Assembly: GCF_025808395.1 (NCBI RefSeq)
Contig: NZ_CP075524.1
Span: 1,674,001 to 1,738,000, forward strand
Source of the DNA: Microcella sp.
Lineage (GTDB): Bacteria > Actinomycetota > Actinomycetes > Actinomycetales > Microbacteriaceae
Direction of reading: 5' to 3'
DNA: 64,000 nucleotides
The position numbers and the translations under genes were made by a program. A model generated the notes under the pieces. It was given only the letters and a program-made list of their open reading frames with translations. It made no database searches and had not been told where the DNA came from. Below are positions 1 to 10,588 of the stretch, in pieces. Every line of letters begins with the position of its first letter. Within the stretch, counting starts at the first letter, position 1.

Positions 1-503
1 ACAGCGAGGGGCGCCGACTGCGCACCCAGGTTCGTCGCCGAGTGGGTGACGCGAACACCGTTGCCGGTGAGCCGGTACTCCACCGTCGTCCACAGGTGAA
101 ACGGCCAGCCGTGCTGCGGCACGACTGCTGCGCCCAGCGTCACGGCATCGTCGCTGCGCTCGACCAGCTGGTATGTGGTGTTGCGCAGCAGGCCGTGAAT
201 CGCGTTGTTCTTGTCGACCTCGGTGATGTCGAGCTGCTGCGCTGCGCCGTCGAGCATCCAGACGCCGTCTCGCACCCGATTCGGCCACGGGGCGAGCACG
301 ATGCCGCAGCCGAACGGCGCCGTCGAGCTCTCGACATAGCCCTGCACGAGGTCGTGACCGTCGACGGTGAGCGACCGCAGCGATGCGGCCACGGCCGTGA
401 TCGTCGCTTCGACGGTGCCGTGCGCTCCGTCGTGGCGCAACGAGTGCTGCGTGCCGGTGGGGGGAGCGGGGTGGTGGGTGGCCTGGTCGTGCGTGGTGGT
501 CAT
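1..503 (-). CDS. galM: aldose 1-epimerase family protein (galactose mutarotase), 3' end missing
   Basis: Interconverts the alpha and beta anomers of galactose or glucose in the cytoplasm, feeding galactokinase. The first 167 codons are in the window and the gene runs off the left edge. The signature APWPNRVRDG lies at about residues 71-80 and NAIHGLLR at about 100-107, both typical of aldose epimerase family proteins. The ATG at 503 sits 6 nt after a TAGGCT box that overlaps the end of the upstream regulator gene, so it probably has its own leaderless promoter. It lies beside deoR and divergent galT-galK, which supports a role in galactose use. The catalytic C-terminal half cannot be inspected. 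Confidence 0.85.
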   Translation of the reverse strand, partial: MTTTHDQATHHPAPPTGTQHSLRHDGAHGTVEATITAVAASLRSLTVDGHDLVQGYVESSTAPFGCGIVLAPWPNRVRDGVWMLDGAAQQLDITEVDKNNAIHGLLRNTTYQLVERSDDAVTLGAAVVPQHGWPFHLWTTVEYRLTGNGVRVTHSATNLGAQSAPLA

Positions 504-509
504 TCCGTC

Positions 510-515
510 AGCCTA
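510..515 (-). promoter_or_regulatory. candidate -10 box (TAGGCT) of a leaderless galM transcript
   Basis: TAGGCT on the minus strand ends 6 nt before the galM ATG, so transcription would start at or next to the start codon. It overlaps the stop codon of the regulator gene. The same arrangement recurs elsewhere in the window. Confidence 0.5.
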
Positions 516-1307
516 GTGAGCGCGCACTCTGACGAGCGAGACCGCCAGGCCCACGGCCCGCAGTGCTGCGACTCGGTCGGCGGGCGCCGCGTCGTCGGTG
601 ATGAGCTCGTCGAGCTCGTCGAGCGCCGCGACGCGGCCGAGGTGCACCTGCCCGAGCTTGGAGGAGTCAGCGACGAGCACGCGCCGCGCAGCACTCGCCA
701 CCATGCGGCGCTTCACCTCTGCCTCGGGAAGGTTGACGTTGGTGACGCCCGCCTCGGCATCGACGCCGGTCGCCCCCAGCACGGCCAGGTCGACGCGCAC
801 ATCGTCGAGCAGCGTCGTGGCGAGCGGGTTGACGAGCGAGTGCTGCAGCGAGCGCAGTGTGCCGCCGGTGACGACGACGGTGAAGCGGGGCATCGCCTTC
901 TCGAGCGCGAGCGCGATCGTGAGGCCGTTCGTCACGACCACGAGCTCGTCGAGGTCGGCGCGAGCAACAAGAGCGTGGGCGACCGCGAGCGTCGTCGACC
1001 CCACGTCGAGCAGCAGGCTGTCACCCGACCGCACGCGCGACGCCATCTCGACCGCGATCGCTCGCTTCGCCCTGCTCAGTCGCGTGCGCGACTGCTCGAC
1101 ACTGCTCTCGCGCTCGGCGACGAGGCCCCGCGGCATCGCGCCGCCGTGCACTCGCGTGACGCGGCCGTCGCCCTCGAGCACGGCGAGGTCGGTGCGCACG
1201 GTCACCTCGCTCACCCGCAGTTCACGGGCGAGGTCGACCACGCGGGCGAAACCGCGGTCGGCCACGAGGGTCGCGAGTCGTTCGCGACGCTGCGGTGCGG
1301 CATCCAT
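513..1307 (-). CDS. DeoR/GlpR family transcriptional regulator, probable galactose operon repressor
   Basis: A 264-residue DNA-binding regulator. Residues about 6-57 form the DeoR winged helix-turn-helix, including the conserved stretch RELRVSEVTVRTDLAVLE and then VHGGAM. The rest is the phosphosugar-sensing DeoR C-terminal domain, with the family motifs VVTNGLTIA and VVVTGGTLR. It is transcribed away from galT-galK and just upstream of galM, so it most likely controls these genes in response to a sugar phosphate; the ligand is inferred. GAAAGG lies 7 nt before the ATG. A perfect inverted repeat in the divergent promoter region is the likely operator. Confidence 0.88.
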   Translation of the reverse strand: MDAAPQRRERLATLVADRGFARVVDLARELRVSEVTVRTDLAVLEGDGRVTRVHGGAMPRGLVAERESSVEQSRTRLSRAKRAIAVEMASRVRSGDSLLLDVGSTTLAVAHALVARADLDELVVVTNGLTIALALEKAMPRFTVVVTGGTLRSLQHSLVNPLATTLLDDVRVDLAVLGATGVDAEAGVTNVNLPEAEVKRRMVASAARRVLVADSSKLGQVHLGRVAALDELDELITDDAAPADRVAALRAVGLAVSLVRVRAH

Positions 1308-1315
1308 GGTGCGCC

Positions 1316-1341
1316 CTTTCGATACTTGTCGATATCGAAAG
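1316..1341. promoter_or_regulatory. candidate DeoR-type operator between deoR and galT
   Basis: A perfect 9-bp inverted repeat, CTTTCGATA then 8 nt then TATCGAAAG. It starts 9 bp upstream of the regulator ATG and ends 45 bp before galT, in the middle of the divergent control region. It overlaps the region where the regulator promoter must lie, which fits autorepression plus galTK control. Confidence 0.6.
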
Positions 1342-1374
1342 CGTACTCTTTGCGAGATCGCAAGCCCCTCGCCG

Positions 1375-1380
1375 TACCAT
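1375..1380 (+). promoter_or_regulatory. candidate -10 box (TACCAT) of leaderless galT
   Basis: TACCAT ends 6 nt before the GTG start of galT. A weak TTGCGA lies 19 nt further upstream. No Shine-Dalgarno sequence at a normal distance is seen, in keeping with a leaderless start. Confidence 0.45.
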
Positions 1381-1386
1381 CGGGGA

Positions 1387-2488
1387 GTGCCGATTCGCTT
1401 TCATGCCACGACCCTTGCCGACGGGCGCGAGCTCATCTACGTCGACGACGCCGACACGACCCTCGGCGACACGCGCTCGATCGACCGCCGCGTGCTCGAC
1501 CCACGCCCCGAGACCGCCAGCATGCGGCAAGACGTGCTGAGCGGAGAATGGGTGTCGATCGCGAGCAACCGGCAGAACCGTGTCTTCATGCCGCCGCCCG
1601 ACCAAGACCCGCTCGCACCCGCCAGCGACGAGAACCCGAGCGAGATACCCAGCAACTACGACGTGGCCGTGTTCGAGAACCGGTCACCCAGCTTCGGGCC
1701 GGCGCTCGAGCACGAGAACGCGCCGAAGGGCCTGAACGACCTCGCCGAGATCGGCATCGGCCGCACCCGCACGAGCGTCGGGCGCTGCGAAGTGGTCTGC
1801 TTCTCGCCCGAGCACGAAGGCTCGTTCGGCTCGCAGAGCGTCAGCCGCGCGCGCACCGTCATCGAGGCATGGGCGCACCGCACGGCCGCGCTCAGCGCGA
1901 TGCCCGGCATTCAGCAGGTGTTCCCCTTCGAGAACCGCGGCGCCGAGATCGGCGTCACCCTGCCCCACCCGCACGGGCAGATCTACGCCTACCCCTTCGT
2001 CACCCCGCGCACCCGCACGCTGCTGCGCTCGATCGAGCAGGTCGGGCCAGACCTCTTCGCCCGCGTGCTCGAGAGCGAGCAGGCGAGTGAGCGCGTCGTG
2101 CTGCGCGGCGAGCACTTCACCGCGTTCGTGCCCTTCGCCGCCCGCTGGCCCCTCGAAGTGCACGTGCTGCCCCACCGGCACGTGCCCGACTTCGCCGGGC
2201 TCACCGACGACGAGAAGGACGAGCTCGCCCCGTTCTATCGGCGCCTGCTGCGCGGCATCGACGCGCTCTACGAGACCCCGACGCCCTACATCGCCGCCTG
2301 GCACCAGGCACCCGTGCACGTCGGGCGCGACACCGTGCGGCTCATGCTGCAGGTGACGAGCCCCCGCCGCGGCGCTGACAGACTGAAGTACTTGGCCGGG
2401 TCGGAGGCCGCGATGGGCGCCTTCATCGGCGACGTCGCCCCCGAAGCCCAGGCCGAGTTCATTCGCAACGGAATCGAGAGCACCGGCA

Positions 2489-2496
<8 letters not shown>
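1387..2496 (+). CDS. galT: galactose-1-phosphate uridylyltransferase
   Basis: Transfers UMP from UDP-glucose to galactose-1-phosphate in the Leloir pathway. The protein has 369 residues, a usual length. The active-site HPHGQ motif, whose second histidine carries the UMP covalently, lies at residues 194-198, preceded by FENRG at 181-185. The reading frame stays open far upstream, so the start was chosen at the GTG that follows a TACCAT box by 6 nt and begins the conserved N-terminus. It overlaps galK by 8 nt, so the two are one operon. The regulator gene and a palindromic operator lie just upstream. Confidence 0.95.
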
Positions 2497-3642
<1,146 letters not shown>

Positions 3643-3646
<4 letters not shown>

Positions 3647-5130
3647 CGGGTGATAGCGAGCGTCTGCGCCGTCGACTCGAGCACCTCGGCGGCGAGCGCC
3701 GGGTCGTCGCCGATGCTGCGGCCATAGCTCGGCACCATGCGGCGCAGCACGGGCCGCCACGCTTCGAGTCGGTCTGGGAAGCACTTCTCGATGACCTCGA
3801 GCATGATCGGTGCTGCCGTCGAGGCTCCGGGCGACGCCCCGAGCAGGCCAGCGATCGAACCATCGGCCGACGCGACCACCTCGGTGCCGAACTGCAGCAC
3901 ACCGCCCTTGCCCGGCTCGTTCTTGATGATCTGCACGCGCTGCCCGGCCGTCATCGCGTACCAGTCGTCAGCCTTCGCGTTGGGATAGAACGCGCGGAGG
4001 GCATCCAGCTTCTTCGATGGCGACGCCAGCAGCTCGCCCACCAGATAGGTGACCAGATCGAGGTTGCGCAGCGCGACCTGCACCATCGGCACGATGTTGT
4101 GCCAGCGGATCGAGGCGAACAGGTCGAACCACGAACCGGTCTTCAAGAACTTCGGCGTGAACCCTGCATACGGGCCGAACAGCAGGCTCGCCGTGCCGTC
4201 GACGACGCGAGTGTCGAGGTGCGGCACCGACATCGGCGGTGCACCGACCGACGCCTTGCCGTAGACCTTCGCGTGGTGCTGGGCGACCACGCTCGGCTCG
4301 TCGCACCGCAACCAGCCGCCGCTGACCGGAAAACCCCCGAAGCCGCGAATCTCAGCAATACCGCTCTTCTGCAGCAGCGGCAGAGCATGACCACCGGCTC
4401 CGACGAAGACGAAACGAGCCGTGACCTCAACCGGCGTCATGCCGACCTCGTGCCGCAGGCGAAGCTTCCAGAGCCCGTCGCGCGTGCGCGAGATGCCGGT
4501 GACCCGGTGCTCGCGCTGCACCGTCGCGCCCCTCGACTCGAGTCCCTCGACGAGCAGCTTCGTGAGCGCACCGAAGTCGACGTCGGTGCCCGCCGTCGTG
4601 CGCGTCGCCGCCACGGGCTGGCTCTTCACGCGGCCCGGCATGACGAGGGGCGCCCACTCGTGAATCTGCGCAGGGTCGTCAGAGAACTCGAAACCGGCGA
4701 AGAGGGGGTGCTCGCGCAGAGCCTCATAGCGCTTGCGCAGGTACTCGACGTTCTTCTCGCCCCACACCATGCTCATGTGCGGGGTCGCGCTCAGAAAGCT
4801 GCTCGGGTCGGGCAGCACCGATTCGCCCACCAGGTATGACCAGAACTGCCGCGAGACCTGAAACTGCTCGTTGATGACGACGGCTTTGGCGATCTCGATC
4901 GAGCCGTCGGGCCGCTCGGGGGTGTAGTTGAGCTCGCAGAGTGCCGCGTGGCCGGTGCCGGCGTTGTTCCACGGGTTCGAGCTCTCGAGGGCCACATCGC
5001 TGAGTCGCTCGTAGATGCGGATATCCCACTCGGGCTCGAGCTGCTGCAGCATCGTGGCGAGCGTGGCGCTCATGATGCCTCCGCCGATCAGCACGGCGTC
5101 GACGGGTGTCGCCTCAGAGGGTTCGGTCAC
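3643..5130 (-). CDS. mqo: malate:quinone oxidoreductase
   Basis: A membrane-associated FAD enzyme that oxidises malate to oxaloacetate and passes electrons to quinone in the TCA cycle. The 495-residue product begins with the FAD-binding GGGIMSATL at about 16-24, followed by the Mqo-specific SSNPWNNAGTGHAALCELNY region at about 51-70. GTG at 5130 is preceded by TAAACT with a 6-nt gap, so it is probably leaderless. It is convergent with galK, with overlapping stop codons, and divergent from the TSUP exporter. Confidence 0.95.
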
Positions 5131-5136
5131 GCCACG

Positions 5137-5142
5137 AGTTTA
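5137..5142 (-). promoter_or_regulatory. candidate -10 box (TAAACT) of leaderless mqo
   Basis: TAAACT on the minus strand ends 6 nt before the GTG start of mqo. Confidence 0.5.
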
Positions 5143-5175
5143 CCGGCGCGCCGCAGTGCCGCCGTCGACCGCCGT

Positions 5176-5181
5176 TAGGCT
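5176..5181 (+). promoter_or_regulatory. candidate -10 box (TAGGCT) of the leaderless TSUP gene
   Basis: TAGGCT ends 6 nt before the GTG at 5188. This favours that codon over the in-frame GTG at 5182, which abuts the box. Confidence 0.45.
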
Positions 5182-5187
5182 GTGCCG

Positions 5188-5949
5188 GTGACTCTTGCCC
5201 TTCTTGCCGTCGGCGCAATTGGGGGGCTTTTCTCGGGACTGTTCGGGGTCGGCGGGGGCCTGCTCATGGTGCCCCTGCTCATGTGGTGGGCCCGCATGCC
5301 CCAGCGACGGGCCACCGCCACCTCGCTGCTCGCCATCGTGCCGACCGGCATCGTCGGATCGATCGGCTACGCCATCGGCGGTCAGATCGACGTGCTCGCC
5401 GGCGTCATCATCGGCGCAGGCGCCATCGCGGGCGCACCCCTCGGCACGCTGCTGCTGCGACGACTGCCGATCGTGTGGCTGCGGTGGATGCTCATCGCGG
5501 GCATGCTCGCCGCCGCGGTCTACCTCATGCTCGTCGAACCCGATCGCGGGGCAGCACTCGCACTGACGCCCGCCTCGGTGGCGGGCCTCGTGCTGCTCGG
5601 CGTGACGATGGGAGTGCTCGCCGGCCTCTTCGGGATCGGCGGCGGCATCGTCGCCGTGCCCGTGCTGATCGCGCTGTTCGGCATGGGCGACCTGCTCGCG
5701 AAGGGCACCTCGCTCGTCGCCATGATTCCCGCCGCAGTGGTGGGCACGCTCTCGAACCGTCGCGCTCGACTCGTTCGCGTGCGCGACGGGCTCATCGTCG
5801 GTGCCGCCGCCGTCGTCTTCTCACTGGCCGGGGTCGCCCTCGCCTTCGTCATTCCGCCTGCGCTGTCTGGCCTGCTGTTCGGCCTGCTGCTCGTCGCCGC
5901 GGCAGTGCAGCTCATCGTGCGCACGCTGCGACAGCCTCGCACCGAATAG
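5188..5949 (+). CDS. TauE/SafE (TSUP) family membrane permease
   Basis: A 253-residue polytopic inner-membrane protein of the sulfite exporter family, proposed to carry small anions such as sulfite, sulfoacetate or organic acids; the substrate here is unknown. It shows the family's internal duplication: a glycine-rich GLFSGLFGVGGGLL in the first transmembrane segment and GVLAGLFGIGGGIV about 135 residues later. About eight hydrophobic segments are visible. An alternative GTG start lies two codons upstream. It is divergent from mqo and convergent with a lipoprotein gene 3 nt away. No sulfur gene is adjacent, so context does not define the substrate. Confidence 0.85.
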   Translation: MTLALLAVGAIGGLFSGLFGVGGGLLMVPLLMWWARMPQRRATATSLLAIVPTGIVGSIGYAIGGQIDVLAGVIIGAGAIAGAPLGTLLLRRLPIVWLRWMLIAGMLAAAVYLMLVEPDRGAALALTPASVAGLVLLGVTMGVLAGLFGIGGGIVAVPVLIALFGMGDLLAKGTSLVAMIPAAVVGTLSNRRARLVRVRDGLIVGAAAVVFSLAGVALAFVIPPALSGLLFGLLLVAAAVQLIVRTLRQPRTE

Positions 5950-5952
5950 CGG

Positions 5953-6624
5953 CTACAGCCCGAGCTGCTTCAGCGCGGCATCCATGCGCTCGGTCATGAG
6001 CGCATAGCCCTCGTCATTGGGGTGCAGCCCGTCACTCGCCATCTCTCCCGGCCTGCCCGCTATCCAGGTGCCGGCACCGGCGATGTGGTCTGCGCCGATC
6101 GCGAGCGCTTCACGCTGCACCCAGCCCGCGATGATGCCGAACGACTCCGGTTGCCGAGCCGTGTACCAGAACGGTTCGACGACGATGATGCGGGCATCCG
6201 GAAGCCCCTTGCGAAGCCGCTGCAGGTCGGTGGCGATCTGCGCCTCGATCGCGTCGGCCGCGTACGGAAAAGCGAAGTTGTCGTTGAGCCCCATGGTCAC
6301 GAAGACGATGTCGGGGCGCTTCTCGATGATCATCGAGGGCAGGTCGCCGTCGCCGAAGAGCGTGCGGCGGTTGATGAAGCCCAGACCGTTGACGCTCGGG
6401 TTGAACTCGCGCCACCCGCGGTTCTCGGCGATTCGCGTCGACCAGCGTGCGCTCGGGTCGCTCGCGCCCGTGCCGAGCGTGTACGAGTCGCCGTAGAAGG
6501 CCGCGAGCGGCGCGGCCGCGCCGCTCGACGGCGACGGCGACGGGGCGGTGGATGCGCACGCGACGAACAGCGCGGCCACCACGCCCCCGGCGAGCACAGC
6601 GAGGGTAGCGCGGCGAGTGGTCAT
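5953..6624 (-). CDS. SGNH/GDSL hydrolase, putative lipoprotein
   Basis: A secreted esterase or lipase-like hydrolase of 223 residues, anchored by an N-terminal lipid. A twin-arginine-like start MTTRR is followed by a hydrophobic stretch and the lipobox-like VAC with Cys23. Block I is GDSY at 45-48 (Ser nucleophile), then GLND (block III) and SDGLHPND (block V, Asp and His). The open frame extends 47 codons upstream, but only the ATG at 6624 gives a clean signal peptide. It is the last gene of the asd run and follows a second SGNH gene by 47 nt. The substrate, perhaps a cell-wall acyl group, is unknown. Confidence 0.82.
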   Translation of the reverse strand: MTTRRATLAVLAGGVVAALFVACASTAPSPSPSSGAAAPLAAFYGDSYTLGTGASDPSARWSTRIAENRGWREFNPSVNGLGFINRRTLFGDGDLPSMIIEKRPDIVFVTMGLNDNFAFPYAADAIEAQIATDLQRLRKGLPDARIIVVEPFWYTARQPESFGIIAGWVQREALAIGADHIAGAGTWIAGRPGEMASDGLHPNDEGYALMTERMDAALKQLGL

Positions 6625-6671
6625 GCCGAGTATTCGACGCCCTCGGGCTGACAGTTCGCCGAGCGCAGCGG

Positions 6672-7457
6672 TCAGAGATCGGCGGCGGTCACCGGCTCGA
6701 GGGTTGGTCGCTTGGGTTCGCGATTGTCGCCAGAAGACCGGCCGGTGAGCCGACGGCCGATCCACGGCAGCACATAGTGCCGCCAGTATTCGGCGGTGCG
6801 CGGGCGCACGAGCTCGTCGTGATCGTCTGGCGCCGTCGAGGCATCAGCGATGGGCACCTGCAACGCGGCCAGCACATTGCTCGCGGCGATGGCATGGCCG
6901 CGAGCGTTCAAGTGCAGCCGATCGATCGACCAGTACTGCAGGTCGGGCAGGCGATCGTCGAACCAGTTGTCGACGAACACGATGCCGGTGCCCTCGAGTC
7001 GGTCACGCACAGCCTCGGCGAGCGCATCACCGCGCTTCTCGAATGACGCCCCCATCGGAATGTGCCGCGTCGGGTTGCCGCCGCTGACGACCACGGTGCT
7101 CACGCCGGTTTCGGCCGCCCTGACCGCCGCCTCGACCAGTCGGTCGGCGACCGCCGTGATCGAGACCCGCGGCCGCAGAATGTCGTTGCCGCCGCCGTTG
7201 ATGCTGAGCAGCCGCGGGCCGAGCTCGAGAGCTGCGGGCAACTGATGGTCGATGATCGGCGCGAGCAGGCGCCCCCGAATCGCGAGGTTGGCGTAGCCGA
7301 TCGACCCGCCCGCCGCGTGCGCGAGGCCGACGGCGACGAGATCGGCCCAGCCGCGCGGTGTTCCGTCGGCCCGCTCGTCACCCATGCCCTCGGTGAAGCT
7401 GTCACCGATTGCGGCGTAGCTCGTGACGGGCTCGGCGCGTGTGACGGGCTCGGCCAT
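6672..7457 (-). CDS. SGNH/GDSL hydrolase, cytoplasmic
   Basis: A 261-residue SGNH hydrolase with GDSFTEG at 18-24 (Ser nucleophile), INGGGND as block III and DRLHLNARGH as block V. No signal peptide is present, unlike the next gene, so it should act in the cytosol. The frame stays open 106 codons upstream through asd; the ATG at 7457 was chosen because it lies 5 nt after the asd stop and just before the conserved core. Proteins of this type are usually annotated only as SGNH hydrolase, and the substrate is not known. Confidence 0.85.
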   Translation of the reverse strand: MAEPVTRAEPVTSYAAIGDSFTEGMGDERADGTPRGWADLVAVGLAHAAGGSIGYANLAIRGRLLAPIIDHQLPAALELGPRLLSINGGGNDILRPRVSITAVADRLVEAAVRAAETGVSTVVVSGGNPTRHIPMGASFEKRGDALAEAVRDRLEGTGIVFVDNWFDDRLPDLQYWSIDRLHLNARGHAIAASNVLAALQVPIADASTAPDDHDELVRPRTAEYWRHYVLPWIGRRLTGRSSGDNREPKRPTLEPVTAADL

Positions 7458-7462
7458 CGCGG

Positions 7463-8518
<1,056 letters not shown>

Positions 8519-8526
8519 GAGGGTCA

Positions 8527-8532
8527 ATCGTA
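8527..8532 (-). promoter_or_regulatory. candidate -10 box (TACGAT) upstream of asd
   Basis: TACGAT on the minus strand ends 8 nt before the asd ATG, inside the short lysC-asd gap. It could give a separate leaderless asd transcript. Confidence 0.35.
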
Positions 8533-8555
8533 CTCGGGGCGCTCGCCGCGTGACG

Positions 8556-9821
8556 CTAGCGGCCGGTGCCCGCGTAGACGACGGCTTCAGCCTCGCCGTC
8601 GAGACCGAATGCCGTGTGCACGACCTGCAGCGCCTGGTGAAGGATGTCGGCGCGCATGACGACCGAGATGCGGATCTCTGAGGTGCTGATCATCTCCATG
8701 TTGATGCCCGCATCTTTGAGCGCCGTGAAGAGCTGAGCAGACACGCCCGCACTCGTGCGCATGCCACCGCCGATGACCGACAGCTTGCCGATCTGGTCGT
8801 CGTAGCCGAGCGCTTCGAACCCGAGCGTCGACTGGGTCGCGCGCAGAGCGGTGAGCACCTTCTCGCCGTCGCTCTTCGGCAGGGTGAAGCTGATGTCGGT
8901 GCGGCCCGTCGTCGCCGCCGACACGTTCTGCACGATCATGTCGATGTTGGCGCCCGTCTCGGCGACGATCGTGAAGATGTCTGCTGCCATGCCCGGGGTG
9001 TCGGGAACCCCGGCCACAGTGATCTTGGCTTCACCCAGGTCGCCGGCGACTCCGGTGATGATCGGCTCTTCCATGACTTCTCCCTCTTTCGGGGTGACGA
9101 CCCACGTGCCTTCATTGTTCGTGAACGAACTGCGCACGTGCAGCGTGACGCCGTGGCGTCGAGCGAACTCGACGGCGCGAATGTGCAGCACCTTCGCACC
9201 CGCCGCAGCGAGCTCGAGCATCTCTTCGGTGGTGACGGTGTGCACCTTGCGGGCGTGCTTCACGATGCGCGGGTCTGCGGTGAACACTCCGTCGACGTCG
9301 GTGTAGATCTCGCACACCTCGGCCCCGAGCGCCGCAGCGAGGGCGACGGCGGTCGTGTCGCTGCCACCACGGCCGAGCGTGGTGATGTCGCGGCTGTCAC
9401 GGTTGAAGCCCTGAAAGCCTGCGACGATCGCGATCGCACCGTCGTCGAGCGCCTCACGCACGCGCACGGGGGTCACGTCGACGATGCGAGCGGCGCCGTG
9501 CCGGGCATCGGTGATCATGCCCGCCTGGCTGCCCGTGAACGACCGTGCGTCGTACCCCATGCTCTTGATCGCCATCGCGAGCAATGCCATCGAGATGCGC
9601 TCACCCGTCGTGAGCAGCATGTCCATCTCTCGCGGCTCAGGAAGCGGAGACACCTGGTAGGCCAAGTCGATCAGCTCGTCAGTGGTGTCGCCCATCGCGC
9701 TCACGGCGACGACGACCTCGTTGCCGGCCTTGCGCGTCTCGACGATGCGCTTCGCGACCCGCTTGATGCTCTCGGCGTCTGCCACCGACGACCCACCGAA
9801 CTTCTGCACGATGAGGCTCAC
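8556..9821 (-). CDS. lysC: aspartate kinase
   Basis: Phosphorylates aspartate to start the aspartate amino-acid pathway. Residues 1 to about 245 form the amino-acid kinase domain, beginning VQKFGGSSVAD with the conserved KFGGSS at 7-12. The C-terminal ~160 residues hold the two ACT domains that normally bind lysine and threonine for feedback inhibition. The length of 421 residues matches actinobacterial Ask. GTG start with GGAGA 7 nt upstream. It is followed by asd, and recR and dnaX lie upstream, an order common in actinobacteria. An internal start for a separate beta subunit is possible but was not resolved. Confidence 0.96.
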   Translation of the reverse strand: MSLIVQKFGGSSVADAESIKRVAKRIVETRKAGNEVVVAVSAMGDTTDELIDLAYQVSPLPEPREMDMLLTTGERISMALLAMAIKSMGYDARSFTGSQAGMITDARHGAARIVDVTPVRVREALDDGAIAIVAGFQGFNRDSRDITTLGRGGSDTTAVALAAALGAEVCEIYTDVDGVFTADPRIVKHARKVHTVTTEEMLELAAAGAKVLHIRAVEFARRHGVTLHVRSSFTNNEGTWVVTPKEGEVMEEPIITGVAGDLGEAKITVAGVPDTPGMAADIFTIVAETGANIDMIVQNVSAATTGRTDISFTLPKSDGEKVLTALRATQSTLGFEALGYDDQIGKLSVIGGGMRTSAGVSAQLFTALKDAGINMEMISTSEIRISVVMRADILHQALQVVHTAFGLDGEAEAVVYAGTGR

Positions 9822-9987
9822 GGCGGTTCTCCTGGCGGGGCGGGGACGGATGTCGATGGCGGCGGGAGCTGTGTGGATGCGCGCCCGCGGCGACGGCGCG
9901 ACGGCGGTGACGAGCCTTGAGCCTCGATTCTACTGCTGAGGGATGCCCGCCGCGGCATGCAGCGCTTCACCGTGCGCTGCTCAGCGC

Positions 9988-10587
9988 TCAGTGCTCGACG
10001 GTGCGACGACCTTCGAATGCACGGCCCAGCGTGACCTCGTCGGCGTACTCGAGGTCTCCGCCGACGGGCAGACCGCTCGCCAGCCGCGACACTCGCAGGC
10101 CAGGCTGCACCAGCAGACGGGTGAGATAGGTAGCTGTCGCCTCTCCTTCGAGGTTGGGATCGGTGGCGATGATGACTTCGGTGACGGTGCCGTCGTTGAG
10201 CCGCGTCAGCAGCTGCGCGATGCGCAGATCGTCGGGGCCGATGCCGTCGATCGGGCTGATCGCCCCGCCGAGCACGTGGTACAGACCCCGGAACTCTCGG
10301 GTGCGCTCGATGGCGACGACGTCTTTCGCCTCTTCGACGACGCAGATCGTCGTCGGACTGCGTCGCACATCGCGGCAGATCGAGCACTGCGCCTCTTCGG
10401 CGACGTTGCCGCAGATCTCGCAGAACCGCACCTTCTCGCGCACGTCGACGAGCAGCTGGGCGAGGCGCCCGACATCGAACGACTCGGTCTGCAGTATGTG
10501 AAACGCGATGCGCTGCGCCGACTTCGGCCCGATGCCGGGCAAGCGCCCGAACTCGTCGATGAGGTCTTGAATGATGCCGTCGTACAC
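9988..10587 (-). CDS. recR: recombination mediator protein RecR
   Basis: Works with RecF and RecO to load RecA on gapped DNA. The 199-residue form carries the helix-hairpin-helix GRLPGIGPKSAQRIAFH at 14-30, a four-cysteine zinc finger (Cys56, 59, 68, 71) and a TOPRIM domain from about 77. An in-frame ATG 11 codons upstream exists. The GTG at 10587 is preferred because family members begin with a Tyr-Asp/Glu-Gly segment, AAGG lies 6 nt upstream, and it starts 1 nt after the dnaX stop (TGACGTG), suggesting coupling. Confidence 0.93.
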   Translation of the reverse strand: MYDGIIQDLIDEFGRLPGIGPKSAQRIAFHILQTESFDVGRLAQLLVDVREKVRFCEICGNVAEEAQCSICRDVRRSPTTICVVEEAKDVVAIERTREFRGLYHVLGGAISPIDGIGPDDLRIAQLLTRLNDGTVTEVIIATDPNLEGEATATYLTRLLVQPGLRVSRLASGLPVGGDLEYADEVTLGRAFEGRRTVEH

Positions 10588-10588
10588 G

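Noticed and set aside
42..2090. 682-codon open frame on the plus strand across galM, deoR and galT
   Set aside because: It is antisense to two clear genes and reads as Arg/His/Asp-rich noise; G+C-rich DNA leaves such shadow frames open.
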